A DNA stretch of 64,000 nt from contig NZ_FOBB01000008.1 in assembly GCF_900109685.1 (NCBI RefSeq), forward strand, positions 186,001 to 250,000. Reading direction: 5' to 3'. The stretch comes from Chitinophaga rupis (GTDB taxonomy: Bacteria > Bacteroidota > Bacteroidia > Chitinophagales > Chitinophagaceae). Both the position numbers and the translations under genes were made by a program. Shown here one piece after another: positions 1 to 9,200 of this stretch. Numbering within the stretch: the stretch's first letter is position 1; every line of letters begins with the position of its first letter. The notes under the pieces are model-generated. The model was not told the origin of the DNA and searched no databases. It saw nothing but the letters and a program-made list of their open reading frames with translations.

Positions 1-1041
1 CGTATATACATTCACGTTCATGCCGGCTTTCAGCATAGCTATATCCTTCCGGTTGCCATCGATCCGGATGCGCACCGGTACACGCTGCACGATCTTAACA
101 TAGTTGCCGGTAGAGTTATCCGGCGGCAGCAGTGAGAAGCTGGAACCGGTAGCGGGCGACAGTGAAATAATGGTTCCTTTAAATTGCAGGCCGGGGTAAG
201 CGTCTGCGATCACTTTTACGGAATCGCCTATACGCATATGGCCTACCTGCGTTTCCTTGTAATTGGCTACTACCCATTTATCCGTTTCGTCATTTACAAT
301 AAAGGCAAGCGTTTCACCTGCATCTATCATTTGCCCGACTTCCACGGTACGCCTTCCCATCCGCCCATTGTAGGATGCGGTGATAACCGTATAGCTTACA
401 TCCAGCTTGTGCCGGTCCAGCAGGGCTTTTAACCGGGCAATTTCTGCCATCACCACCACTTTTTCCGCTTTAATATCTTCTATACGCGAAGTGGCTACAT
501 TGTAATTGTCCTGCGCGGTCTGGAAATCACTGGTGTTAACATCCAGTGTTGCCTTCATGTTTTCCAGCTGTTGTTTGGTAGCCGATTCTTCATTATACAG
601 CTGTTGATAGCGGTCGTAGTCAAGCTGCTGTTTCCAGACCTTTGCCTGGCTGGCCGTGATCTGTGCTTTGGATGCGCTGGCCGTTTTTTCAAGGGTATGG
701 GACATACTTTCCAGCACCTGCAGCTGCGCTTCAGATTTTTTTATAGAGGCTTCGGTTTGCTGCTGTTGCAGGATATATTCCCGGTTGTCAATGATCAGCA
801 GCGTATCTCCTTTCTTCACAAGCTGGTTTTCCTCGAATTTTACTGCAACAATAAAACCGCCTGCTCTTGAAATTACCGGGTTAATATATTCCTCTACCTG
901 CGCGTCATTGGTCTGCTCGTAAGTATAATAGCCCCATATGGTGTAAATGCCCCAAACGGCAAGTGCAATAACAATAATGCCTGCTATCCACCCGGTTATG
1001 ATCGTTATCAGCCGGTCTGTAACGGTATATTTCTTTTTCAT
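1..1041 (-). CDS. HlyD/EmrA-family efflux membrane-fusion protein (partial, 3' end off the left edge)
   Basis: This is the periplasmic adaptor of a tripartite drug-efflux pump, which bridges an inner-membrane transporter and a TolC channel. The frame is open for 347 codons from the ATG at 1041 to the window edge, so the C-terminus is missing. It starts MKKKYTVTDRL, followed by one membrane segment at about residues 10-33. The lipoyl/barrel half contains TNDAQVEEYINPV, followed by a long coiled coil (about residues 90-210). The segment LLPPDNSTGNYVKIVQRVPV is typical of EmrA-type adaptors, which pair with MFS (DHA2) pumps; that is family knowledge. The gene follows the TolC gene with a 5-bp gap, so the two are co-transcribed. 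An EmrB-like MFS gene is expected beyond the left edge, but this is inference. Confidence 0.88.
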   Translation of the reverse strand, partial: MKKKYTVTDRLITIITGWIAGIIVIALAVWGIYTIWGYYTYEQTNDAQVEEYINPVISRAGGFIVAVKFEENQLVKKGDTLLIIDNREYILQQQQTEASIKKSEAQLQVLESMSHTLEKTASASKAQITASQAKVWKQQLDYDRYQQLYNEESATKQQLENMKATLDVNTSDFQTAQDNYNVATSRIEDIKAEKVVVMAEIARLKALLDRHKLDVSYTVITASYNGRMGRRTVEVGQMIDAGETLAFIVNDETDKWVVANYKETQVGHMRIGDSVKVIADAYPGLQFKGTIISLSPATGSSFSLLPPDNSTGNYVKIVQRVPVRIRIDGNRKDIAMLKAGMNVNVYT

Positions 1042-1046
1042 TGTAT

Positions 1047-2381
1047 TTATAGAACGCCTGTTATGTTTTGGAGTAAATAGTATTTGGTTTGGGCCCTGAT
1101 ACGCGCTGCTGCCAGCTCAAAGCGGGTTTGCAGCACCTGCACATCTGCATCCAGCAGGTCAGTGATCAGCGAGGTTTGATTGAAGTAGGTATTCCTGGTG
1201 ATGCGTGCATTTTCTTCTGCCTGCGCTACGTTCACTTCCGCTACCCCGATCTGCACCAATGCTTCTTTATAGCGCAGCAGCGCTTCTTTTACCTGTTGCC
1301 GTACTTTATCCTCTGTATCCTTATGGGCTTCTTCTTCCTGTTCCAGCTCCAGTTTTGCAGCCCTTACCTTATGCACATTGTGATAGAGTGCGGAAATGGG
1401 AAAGGAAGCTTTTACGCCGGCTATGCCAAGCGAATACCAGTAGGGGTTATAGGGATATAAAAAGATCTGCGGGTTGGCATAGTAAAAATCTCCGTAGGCC
1501 CCGGCTTTCGGACGCGCATTGGCTTTAACCTGTCGCAGGTGTATTTTACTGAGCTCCGTTTGTTGTGCTGAAATATGATAATCGAAAGAATGCTGCAGGG
1601 CTTCTGCCAGGTACTGCTCATAGGAAATGTGCTCATCCTGGTGAGTGTTGAGCTCAGCAGGCAGCAGGGGCCGTTCATCCGGTTCACCCATAATAATATT
1701 AAGCTTTTGACTGGCAATGAGTATATCATTTTCAATAGTTACCAGTGTCATTTTCCGTTTGGAAAGGTCAAGCTCTACCCGCAGCACATCGCTTTTAAGC
1801 ACCGTCCCGTTTTTGTGGAACGAGCGGATCTCTTTAAGCTGTTTTTCCTGGTCGGCAATATCCTCTGTGATCAGGCTCCGGAAAATAAGGGATTGCTGCA
1901 GCTCCAGGTACAGTGCTGCGGTTTTATAATGGATATCTGAAACAGCCTGGTCTTTCCGGATCAGACTGATCTGGTGCAGTGTTTTATCCTCCTCTATTTT
2001 CAGGTTGAGCTTATTACCATTATAGAGGTTCAGATAAAAGTCCGTACCTACCCGGTATAGCGTATGAATAACCTCATGCTGGGTGGGGGAGGAAAACAGC
2101 CCGTGCTCATAGATGGGAATATTGGTTGCTTTTTCTGCGCTGCCCATGATACCCAGTTCGGGATAGCGCTCTGTCCGGGCATCCCGGATCTTTTCATCTG
2201 CTGCCTGGGCAGCCTTTCTTTTGATCTCAATTAAGCGGCTGTGCGCTTCTGCTTTTTGCCAGGCTTCCGGCAGGGAGATCCTCAGTGTGTCATTTGCAGC
2301 AGGGATAGCTTGTCCATAGGCGGGAAAGGCATAACCTGCAAATAACAAACCGGCTAAAAATGTACTTATTCTGCGGCTCAT
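1047..2381 (-). CDS. TolC-family outer membrane efflux protein
   Basis: Outer-membrane channel component of the same efflux pump. The ATG at 2381 gives a 444-residue protein starting MSRRISTFLAGLLFAGYAFP, a clear Sec signal peptide ending near AYG-Q. A longer frame begins upstream at 2420, but it would place 13 extra residues in front of the signal peptide, so I reject it. The body is a helical TolC-type repeat with two halves: PEAWQKAEAHSRLIEIKRKA near the start, and a second coiled-coil block in the last 120 residues. The length fits the family (about 420-480). It is the first gene of the minus-strand efflux operon and is divergent from an AraC regulator 132 bp away, which probably controls it. 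Confidence 0.9.
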   Translation of the reverse strand: MSRRISTFLAGLLFAGYAFPAYGQAIPAANDTLRISLPEAWQKAEAHSRLIEIKRKAAQAADEKIRDARTERYPELGIMGSAEKATNIPIYEHGLFSSPTQHEVIHTLYRVGTDFYLNLYNGNKLNLKIEEDKTLHQISLIRKDQAVSDIHYKTAALYLELQQSLIFRSLITEDIADQEKQLKEIRSFHKNGTVLKSDVLRVELDLSKRKMTLVTIENDILIASQKLNIIMGEPDERPLLPAELNTHQDEHISYEQYLAEALQHSFDYHISAQQTELSKIHLRQVKANARPKAGAYGDFYYANPQIFLYPYNPYWYSLGIAGVKASFPISALYHNVHKVRAAKLELEQEEEAHKDTEDKVRQQVKEALLRYKEALVQIGVAEVNVAQAEENARITRNTYFNQTSLITDLLDADVQVLQTRFELAAARIRAQTKYYLLQNITGVL

Positions 2382-2469
2382 AATTTCTGGACGCAAAAGT
2401 ATTAAGCGGATGCATGCCATGTTTCCCTTAAAAAGACAATTTTTACATCATTCCGGCCAAAGTAATTTT

Positions 2470-2477
2470 TACCTTTG
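2470..2477 (+). promoter_or_regulatory. Candidate -7 promoter element (TACCTTTG) for the AraC-type gene
   Basis: TACCTTTG matches the Bacteroidetes -7 consensus TAnnTTTG exactly and lies 36 bp before the ATG at 2514. A clear TTTG -33 box at the usual spacing is not visible; only a T-rich stretch at 2439-2444 is present. The element overlaps a TTG that would extend the AraC frame, which argues against that upstream start. Confidence 0.45.
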
Positions 2478-2513
2478 TTCCGGCAGATAAAAGCCGCTGC
2501 CTGGAATTATAAT

Positions 2514-3299
2514 ATGGGATTGATTGCCGCCCTGCCGGAAATTGACAAGCAGAAGAACAGCGTGTTCGTGATGCACGAGAAATCAGAAAAGCTCATCCCC
2601 CTGCATAAGCATACCAAAGGGCAGCTCAGCTATGTGGAAGGGGGTATTGCCTATATTACAATTGATTACCGCACTTATGTGGTGCCGGCCAGGCATTATT
2701 TCTGGATCCCGCAGGGGATGGAGCATATTCTGCGTATCGGTTATTCAGCAACGGTGCTCCGGTCATTGTATTTCTATGCGCAGGAGGATGGGACAAATCC
2801 TTTTTATGGTAAGCTGGGTATTTATCCGGCCAGTGAGCTGCTGATCCAGATGATCAATTATACCGAGCGCTGGGACGGCAGGCATGTCAGTAATAAGGAT
2901 GAAAATTTTGAGTTCCTGGTTGCGCTGAAAAATATTCTGCCGCAGCTTAATAATAAAGCACTGCCCATTATCCTGCCGACAACGGATAATGAGCAGATGC
3001 AAAAGATCATCCGGTACCTGGAAAAAAATATGGGTGAGCGGCTTACCCTGAAAATCGTCAGCAGCCGCTTTAATATCAGTGAACGTTCTATGTCGCGGCT
3101 GTTCCAGTCAACCATACAGCTGTCCTTTCTTCAGTTCCTCAAAACCATTCGTATGGTGAAGGCCATAGAAATGATCCTGAAAACGCAAAAGCCTATCAGT
3201 AATATTGCATATGAGGTAGGGTATTTCACCATCAGCTCTTTCAGCGATGCTTTCCAGGAGTTTACCCAATCACGCCCCACCGATTTCCGGAGAAAATAA
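2514..3299 (+). CDS. AraC-family transcriptional regulator
   Basis: DNA-binding regulator of 261 residues. The N-terminal half is a cupin-like sensor domain (MHEKSEKLIPLHKHTKGQLS, residues about 20-40, with the HKH typical of that fold). The C-terminal ~100 residues hold two helix-turn-helix motifs, with RFNISERSMSRLFQ in the first and YEVGYFTISSFSDAFQEF in the second. I start at the ATG at 2514; the frame is open back to a TTG at 2475, but that TTG lies inside a promoter-like element. Being divergent from the TolC/HlyD genes, it is the obvious candidate regulator of the efflux operon. The inducer cannot be read from the sequence. Confidence 0.88.
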   Translation: MGLIAALPEIDKQKNSVFVMHEKSEKLIPLHKHTKGQLSYVEGGIAYITIDYRTYVVPARHYFWIPQGMEHILRIGYSATVLRSLYFYAQEDGTNPFYGKLGIYPASELLIQMINYTERWDGRHVSNKDENFEFLVALKNILPQLNNKALPIILPTTDNEQMQKIIRYLEKNMGERLTLKIVSSRFNISERSMSRLFQSTIQLSFLQFLKTIRMVKAIEMILKTQKPISNIAYEVGYFTISSFSDAFQEFTQSRPTDFRRK

Positions 3300-3308
3300 A
3301 GGATGTAT

Positions 3309-3683
3309 TTACCGGTTACCAGCTGTTTGCATTTTAGTGAGCTGGGCAAGGGTGTAAGCGCCTATCGCCATTACCAGGTCACGTACGGCTACATCGAAAT
3401 AATGACCGCCAATGATCAGCTGCAGGGCAATACAGATCAGCCAGGCCATTACAACGTAAGCGCCAATCAGCGGCCGTACCAGCACAAGGATCCCGGCAAT
3501 GATCTCAATAACGCCTACCATTTTCATAAACGTCAGAGGATCAAAAGGGATCATGCTTTTATTGTTGCCGAGGTAGTCAACCCAATTAGTGAGCAAATTG
3601 GTAAATTTGTCCAGCCCGGCTACGATTGGTACAATACCAAATGTGAGCTTTAAGGTGCTTTGGAGTTGCTTAATAGTTGCCAT
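3309..3683 (-). CDS. DoxX-like small integral membrane protein
   Basis: A 124-residue protein with four predicted hydrophobic helices (about residues 12-32, 50-72, 73-92, 97-117) and short loops, resembling the DoxX/DoxD-like family. Family members are often linked to redox or stress responses, but the biochemical role is poorly defined. It converges on the AraC gene with a 9-bp gap and is divergent from an ECF sigma gene. Its upstream region carries TGTAACCT plus GCTCTA, a mirror image of the element before the sigma gene, so it is probably a direct target of that sigma factor. The start is the ATG at 3683, about 19 bp after the predicted transcription start. Confidence 0.7.
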   Translation of the reverse strand: MATIKQLQSTLKLTFGIVPIVAGLDKFTNLLTNWVDYLGNNKSMIPFDPLTFMKMVGVIEIIAGILVLVRPLIGAYVVMAWLICIALQLIIGGHYFDVAVRDLVMAIGAYTLAQLTKMQTAGNR

Positions 3684-3708
3684 GATAGATTAATTTTGAT
3701 ATACACTT

Positions 3709-3736
3709 TAGAGCAATGACCGCTTAAAAGGTTACA
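3709..3736 (-). promoter_or_regulatory. Candidate ECF-type promoter for the DoxX-like gene
   Basis: On the minus strand, TGTAACCT (3736 to 3729) is followed by a 14-base spacer and GCTCTA (3714 to 3709). Together with the plus-strand copy starting at 3780, the upstream part forms a perfect 14-bp inverted repeat (3723-3736 and 3780-3793). The AAC core in the upstream box is typical of ECF sigma -35 elements. Confidence 0.65.
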
Positions 3737-3779
3737 AAATTTTTCAAATACGCCGGGCTGAAGATTTTTTACCCAAAAA

Positions 3780-3807
3780 TGTAACCTTTTAAGGATGATT
3801 TCATCTA
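3780..3807 (+). promoter_or_regulatory. Candidate autoregulatory ECF promoter for the sigma gene
   Basis: TGTAACCT (3780-3787), a 14-base spacer, then CATCTA (3802-3807). The predicted transcription start falls at about 3814. That would make the ATG at 3815 essentially leaderless and favours the in-frame ATG at 3848 for translation. The upstream box and spacer length are identical to those of the divergent DoxX promoter and of the pair flanking the second ECF gene at 22427-22511. Confidence 0.65.
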
Positions 3808-3814
3808 AAATGAT

Positions 3815-4456
3815 ATGACAGGTCAACCGGGTACAATATCGGGCTCCATGTCCGACGAGGAACTTATAGCAAGGATCCTTGCAGGTGAAAAGCGGCTCTT
3901 TGAGCTGCTCATCCGAAAATATAACCAGCGATTGTACCGGATAGGCATGTCTATCCTGGAAATTGAGGCAGAAGCGGAAGATGCCATGCAAACAGCTTAT
4001 ATCAATGCTTATGAAAATCTGCCCCGCTTTGAGCAGCGTTCCTCATTTGGCACCTGGCTAACAAGGATCATGCTGAACCAGTGTTATGAGCAAAAACGCA
4101 AAAGTAAGCGCGTTCTTTCCAGTATTGAACAACCTGATAATTTCATAAGTATGCAAACACCGGCCAATGAATTAGACAATAAGGAGCTGAGCCACGTGCT
4201 GGAGCAGGCCATTGCGCAGCTGCCGGAAAAGTACCGCCTTGTTTTCGTACTGCGGGAAATGGAAGATCTGTCTGTGCGGGAAACATCCGCCGTTCTAAAT
4301 ATTGAAGAGCCGAATGTAAAGGTCCGTTTGAACAGGGCTAAAACAATGCTGCGGGAAAATTTAACGGGTTATCTGAAAGAGCGTGTTTACAATTTCCATC
4401 TGAGCCGTTGCGATAAGATCGTGAACAATGTAATGCAGAACCTTGGAATTGCCTGA
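3815..4456 (+). CDS. ECF-subfamily RNA polymerase sigma factor
   Basis: An alternative sigma factor of up to 213 residues. Region 2 is visible as LFELLIRKYNQRLYRIG followed by EAEDAMQTAYINAYENL and FGTWLTRIMLNQCYEQKR. Region 4 is visible as QLPEKYRLVFVLREMEDLSV and NIEEPNVKVRLNRAK, the -35-recognising helix. The frame opens at the ATG at 3815; the internal ATG at 3848 (MSDEELIARI) looks like a typical ECF N-terminus and suits the predicted promoter better. No anti-sigma gene follows it: the next gene is a secreted esterase. It is divergent from a DoxX-like gene across a mirror-symmetric promoter region, which implies autoregulation and joint control. The signal is unknown. Confidence 0.9.
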   Translation: MTGQPGTISGSMSDEELIARILAGEKRLFELLIRKYNQRLYRIGMSILEIEAEAEDAMQTAYINAYENLPRFEQRSSFGTWLTRIMLNQCYEQKRKSKRVLSSIEQPDNFISMQTPANELDNKELSHVLEQAIAQLPEKYRLVFVLREMEDLSVRETSAVLNIEEPNVKVRLNRAKTMLRENLTGYLKERVYNFHLSRCDKIVNNVMQNLGIA

Positions 4457-4536
4457 ATACAATTGCGTTATAAAATTAGACCGATGATCTTTATCTTCAA
4501 TAAATATTGTACCGGGAAAGGATAAACAATTTTATT

Positions 4537-6171
4537 GTGAGATCAAAACAACGAACCTTTATCATTGCTTTTGTAATTGGGGCAGCCTTGCTGAGGTTAA
4601 ATACTGTGAGCGCGCAAGGCAATAAGATCACCATTGAGCGCCTGCGGCAAAAGATCGCTGCTTTAAAAGTGCCTGGGCTAACTGTAACGGATATTCAATA
4701 CATAGATTCCGGATCTTACCAACCAACTGCATTTGCAAAAACGTTGGATGGGCTTCCTGCATTTTGCCTGGTATCAGCAACCCTTAAACCAACGCCGGCA
4801 TCAAACATAAGGATAGCGCTCTGGATGCCGCGCAGCAGCTGGAACGGCCGTTTCCTGGGAACCGGTAATGGCGGCAGCGCCGGTAATATTGTTTATGATA
4901 AGCTGGCCCAGGGATTAAGAAAAGGGTTCGCAACGGCTAATACGGATATGGGTACATCCCCTCATGTGGATTCCGCCATCGGCAAGCCGGAGCGCTGGAT
5001 TGATTTCGGATACCGTTCCACTCATTTGATGACGGTTGTATCCAAACAGATCCTGGAAGCATATTACGGGAAAACCGCCCATCATGCTTATTTTATGGGC
5101 TGCTCAACCGGCGGTCAGCAGGCATTAATGGAAGCGCAGCGCTATCCCGGCGATTATAACGGGATTATTGCAGGCGCGCCGGCAAATAACCGCACCCATT
5201 TACACACCGGATTTATATTAAATCATCAGGCCACCAATGAAACAACGGGCAGTCATTTTTCAGCGGCAGACCTTTCCTATATCACCAGAACGATCGTTGA
5301 AAAATTTGCAGGCACTGATGGCGGCTCAGCTAGGGACAGCTTTCTTACCGATCCGCGAATGGTAAAATTTAACCTTGATTCACTCTTTAAATGTGGGAAT
5401 GCCAGCAACGGCCAATGCCTTACGGATACACAGATAGCTGCCCTGAAGAAAATATACAGAGGGCCGGTGAATCCCCGCACAGGAGAGCAAATTTATTGCG
5501 CTCCGCCACCTGGCAGTGAAAATGCAGGTGGTGGGCTGGAATACCAGCAAACGGCCAAAGCTGCCGGCCTGTTTTATCTTTACCGCTGGGTGTTTGGCGC
5601 CGGGTTCGATTACCGGCGTTTTGATTTTGATAAGGATCAGGCTATCATAGATTCGGTGCTGGGCCCAGCACTGAATGCCAATAATCCTGATCTGAGCCGC
5701 TTTGAAAAAGCTGGGGGAAAATTGATCATGTTCACCGGCACGGCAGATGCGCTGGTGCCATATCCGGACGCTATAAATTATTACGAACGGGTGATACAGC
5801 AGCAGGGCAGCTTAAAAAAGACACAACATTTCTTTCGCTATTTTTTGATACCGGGAATGGGCCACTGTGGCGGTGGGCCAGGTATTAATGATTTCGGACA
5901 AAATTCTGTTACCGCTACAAAGCAGGACAGTGAGCATGATATTTTACTGGCATTGGTGAAATGGGTGGAGCGGGGTGCAGCCCCGGATAAAATTATTGCC
6001 AGCGCGTTAGGCTGCTGCGGTACGCAGGATGTCAGGTTTCAAAGACCTGTTTATCCTTATCCGGAATTTCCTGAATATACCGGAGGTGAAGCGAACAATC
6101 CTGCAAATTATAAAGCAGTGGATCACCTGCGTGGAGGCGTTGTAAAGCCGGCGGGGAAATATGTGAAATGA
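4537..6171 (+). CDS. Secreted tannase/feruloyl esterase family hydrolase
   Basis: Alpha/beta-hydrolase of the tannase/feruloyl esterase family, which cleaves aromatic esters such as galloyl or feruloyl groups. The exact substrate is not readable here. The nucleophile lies in GCSTGGQQ (Ser190 counted from the start at 4537). The acid is probably in TGTADALVPYPDA and the histidine in IPGMGHCGGG. There is a Sec signal peptide with the basic start RSKQR and the hydrophobic run FIIAFVIGAALL, cut near SAQG. No in-frame ATG exists at the 5' end: I choose GTG at 4537, preceded by an AAGGA stretch, and the alternative is TTG at 4507. The product is 544 residues, normal for the family. It lies about 80 bp after the ECF sigma gene and may belong to its transcript. 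Confidence 0.82.
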   Translation: MRSKQRTFIIAFVIGAALLRLNTVSAQGNKITIERLRQKIAALKVPGLTVTDIQYIDSGSYQPTAFAKTLDGLPAFCLVSATLKPTPASNIRIALWMPRSSWNGRFLGTGNGGSAGNIVYDKLAQGLRKGFATANTDMGTSPHVDSAIGKPERWIDFGYRSTHLMTVVSKQILEAYYGKTAHHAYFMGCSTGGQQALMEAQRYPGDYNGIIAGAPANNRTHLHTGFILNHQATNETTGSHFSAADLSYITRTIVEKFAGTDGGSARDSFLTDPRMVKFNLDSLFKCGNASNGQCLTDTQIAALKKIYRGPVNPRTGEQIYCAPPPGSENAGGGLEYQQTAKAAGLFYLYRWVFGAGFDYRRFDFDKDQAIIDSVLGPALNANNPDLSRFEKAGGKLIMFTGTADALVPYPDAINYYERVIQQQGSLKKTQHFFRYFLIPGMGHCGGGPGINDFGQNSVTATKQDSEHDILLALVKWVERGAAPDKIIASALGCCGTQDVRFQRPVYPYPEFPEYTGGEANNPANYKAVDHLRGGVVKPAGKYVK

Positions 6172-6253
6172 TGGTAGAAAGGGAACGGGGAAAAATCCCG
6201 GCCATCCTGATTAAAATTTGCTAGATTAGTGGAGAGGGGTTAAATGAAACGTT

Positions 6254-9200
6254 ATGAAAAAAGCTGTACGCAGGATTCTCTATACACTGTTTGCTTTTTT
6301 ATATTTCCATGCAGTATACGCGGCGCCGTACCCGGCTATCAATCACCTGGGCATTGAACAGGGCTTATCGAACAATACGGTCCGCTGTATTTTCCAGGAC
6401 CACAATGGTTTTATTTGGTTCGGTACTTATGATGGGCTGAACCGGTATGATGGTTATGGTTTTAAAGTGTTCCGCAATAAGCTGAGCGATACCAATTCCC
6501 TGGTTAATAATATTATTACTGCCATTGCAGAAGATCAGCGTCATTTTTTATGGATAGGCACCCGCCAGGGTGTAAGCTGCTATAACCCGCTGCTATCAAG
6601 GTTTACCAGCATTACCTATGGGCCATCTTCACAAAAGCTCAACACCGTTATAAGAAGTATCGGTATCGATAAGCAGGACCATGTTTTTATAGGAACAGAG
6701 GGATTGGGGTTGCTGTTAAGCCGGCAGGGCGCCGCTTCCTGCAGCTCAATACCACTTATCCTCAATGGCGCGGAAACCAATAAATATGGGGTACACGCCA
6801 TTCTTACGGATGCCAGCGACCACGTATGGGTAATGGTGCAGAACCAGGGCCTGGCCCTGTACAACGCCACTACGCAAAAGCTGAACCTCGTGAACACCTT
6901 GCTGCCAGGCGCCACCTGCCTGGCCACAGATGGCAAAACCATCTGGATAGGCGCAGGTACGGCGGTATATGCCTATAACGTACTTTCCCATGAGCTGAAT
7001 AAAATATTTGACGGCATAAACGATCCGCTGGAACCTGGCCTGGTGCTTTCACTCATGCTTACAAAAGATAAGCAGCAATTATGGATCAGCACTGAAACCG
7101 GCAACATTTGTACCTGGAATACCTACACCGGCGAAGTAGGCCATATTAAAGCAGGAGAGGGCCGGGATGAACTGAGCGGCGGCGCTATTCATACCATGTA
7201 TGAAGATGGTGCCTCACGTAAATGGATCGGCACTTTGCGGGGCGGTATCAATATTATTGATCCGCGGAAAAGCCGTTTTCAAACCATCCGGAGGGAGCGT
7301 GGCGCCAATAATACTATGACGGGTGATGTGGTGTCTGCATTTTATGAAACACCCGACAGCAGCCTTTGGATAGGCACAGATGGTTATGGCCTTAACAAAT
7401 GGAACCGCCATACCAATACCTTTACAGCCTATGTTCACAATCCTGCAAATCCGCATTCGCTGTCGGATAATTTTATTACCTGCCTGGAAGGGGATGCGCA
7501 GCAGCATTTGTGGATAGGTACTTATACAAAAGGCATTCAGCAGTTTGATAATACCACAAAGCAGTTTAAACATTATCCCTGTATTAACCCCGTTTCACAT
7601 GCAGAGAACAAGGTGGTGTTTGTATTGTATACGGATAAGGATAAGCAGCTGTGGGCATCTACGCTGCGCAGTGGTGGCGTGTACGGCGCTTTGTACCGTT
7701 ACAACACCGCCAAAGATGCTTTTGATATGTTTGATGATCGCCTGTCGGACCTGTTCTGTTTAAAGGAAGATGCGAACGGGGATCTCTGGGGCGGTAACCT
7801 GAACCAGCTGATAAAAATCGATAAGGTGAACCGGCAGCATGCCTTCTATACCATTGGCCATACGGTGCGCGCTATTTATGATGATGGCAGCAACCAGCTG
7901 TGGGTAGGTACGGAAGGCGGCGGCTTGTTCCTGTTTGATAAACGCACGCATACCATTACTGCGCGTTACACTACGGAGAACGGCTTGTGTAATGATGCGG
8001 TTTTAAATATGCTGGATGATGGCAGCGGCAACCTGTGGATCAGCACCTATAACGGGCTGTCAAAGTTCAACCGGGCAGCGCGCAGCTTCAAAAATTATTA
8101 CCAGGGCGATGGCTTGCAAAGTAACCAGTTCTTCTACAATGCAGCCCGGCAGCTGCGCTCGGGCGAAATGGCCTTTGGCGGTATTAAAGGCTTTAGCCTT
8201 TTTTACCCGGGGCAGATCAAAAGCCAGGATAACCAGCTAAAGCTGGTATTAACGGATGTGGCGGTGAACAATGCCCCCCTGCAAAAGAACGAAGCGTTTA
8301 TTACTGCCATTAGTTCTGAAGCCATAGCAGCAATTAAAGTGCCCTATAATAAAGCAGTTTTTTCCTTTGCATTCACCGCACTTGAATTTTCATCCCCCAA
8401 TAAAATTATCTATTCCTATTATATGGAGGGTTGGGATAAAGGCTGGAACAATGCCGGCAATATGCGCACTGCCACCTATACGCATCTCAATGAAGGCAAG
8501 TATACTTTCAGGGTGCGCTGTACCAACGCAGAAGGTATAATGAACAAACAGGAGATTGCCCTGGTAATTACAGTGCTGCCGCCCTGGTACCGCAGCTGGT
8601 GGGCCTGGCTGTTATATACGCTGCTGTTAACGGGCTCCGTTTACCTGTACTTTTTATATAAAATGCGGCAGAACCGCCTGAAGTACGAGGTACGGCTGGC
8701 GCATGTGAATGCACAAAAGGAGCGGGACCTGCATGAGAAAAAGCTGTCGTTCTTTACGCATATCTCGCATGAGTTCCGCACCCCGCTTACGCTGATCATT
8801 AACCCGGTTAAAGAAATGCTTACGGCCGGAACCGGCGGCCAGGAACAGGAAGAGCTGAACACCGTGTACCGCAACGCGCGCCGTTTACTGAGCCTGGTAG
8901 ATCAGCTGCTGCTGTTCCGCAAAGCGGATAGTGAGGCCGACCAGCTTAAAATAGTGCAGCTGGATTTCGGGCACATTTGCAAAGAAGTGTACTTATGTTT
9001 TGTTCACCAGGCCAGGATCAAAAAGATAGACTACCGTTTTGAATGCCCGGATACGCCGCTGCCCATGTATGTGGACCGGGAAAAGATAGAGATCGTGCTT
9101 TTTAACCTGTTATCCAATGCATTGAAGTTCACCTCCGCCGGCGGCGTTGTTACCTTTAGCATAACGGAGCTGAATGATAGTGTACAGGTATCGGTAACAG

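Noticed and set aside
2475..2513. TTG start extending the AraC regulator upstream
   Set aside because: It overlaps the TACCTTTG promoter-like element, and the ATG at 2514 gives a normal AraC N-terminus.
6193..6207. CGGG/CCCG stem after the esterase gene
   Set aside because: Only 4-bp arms around an A-rich loop and no U-tract; too weak to call a terminator.
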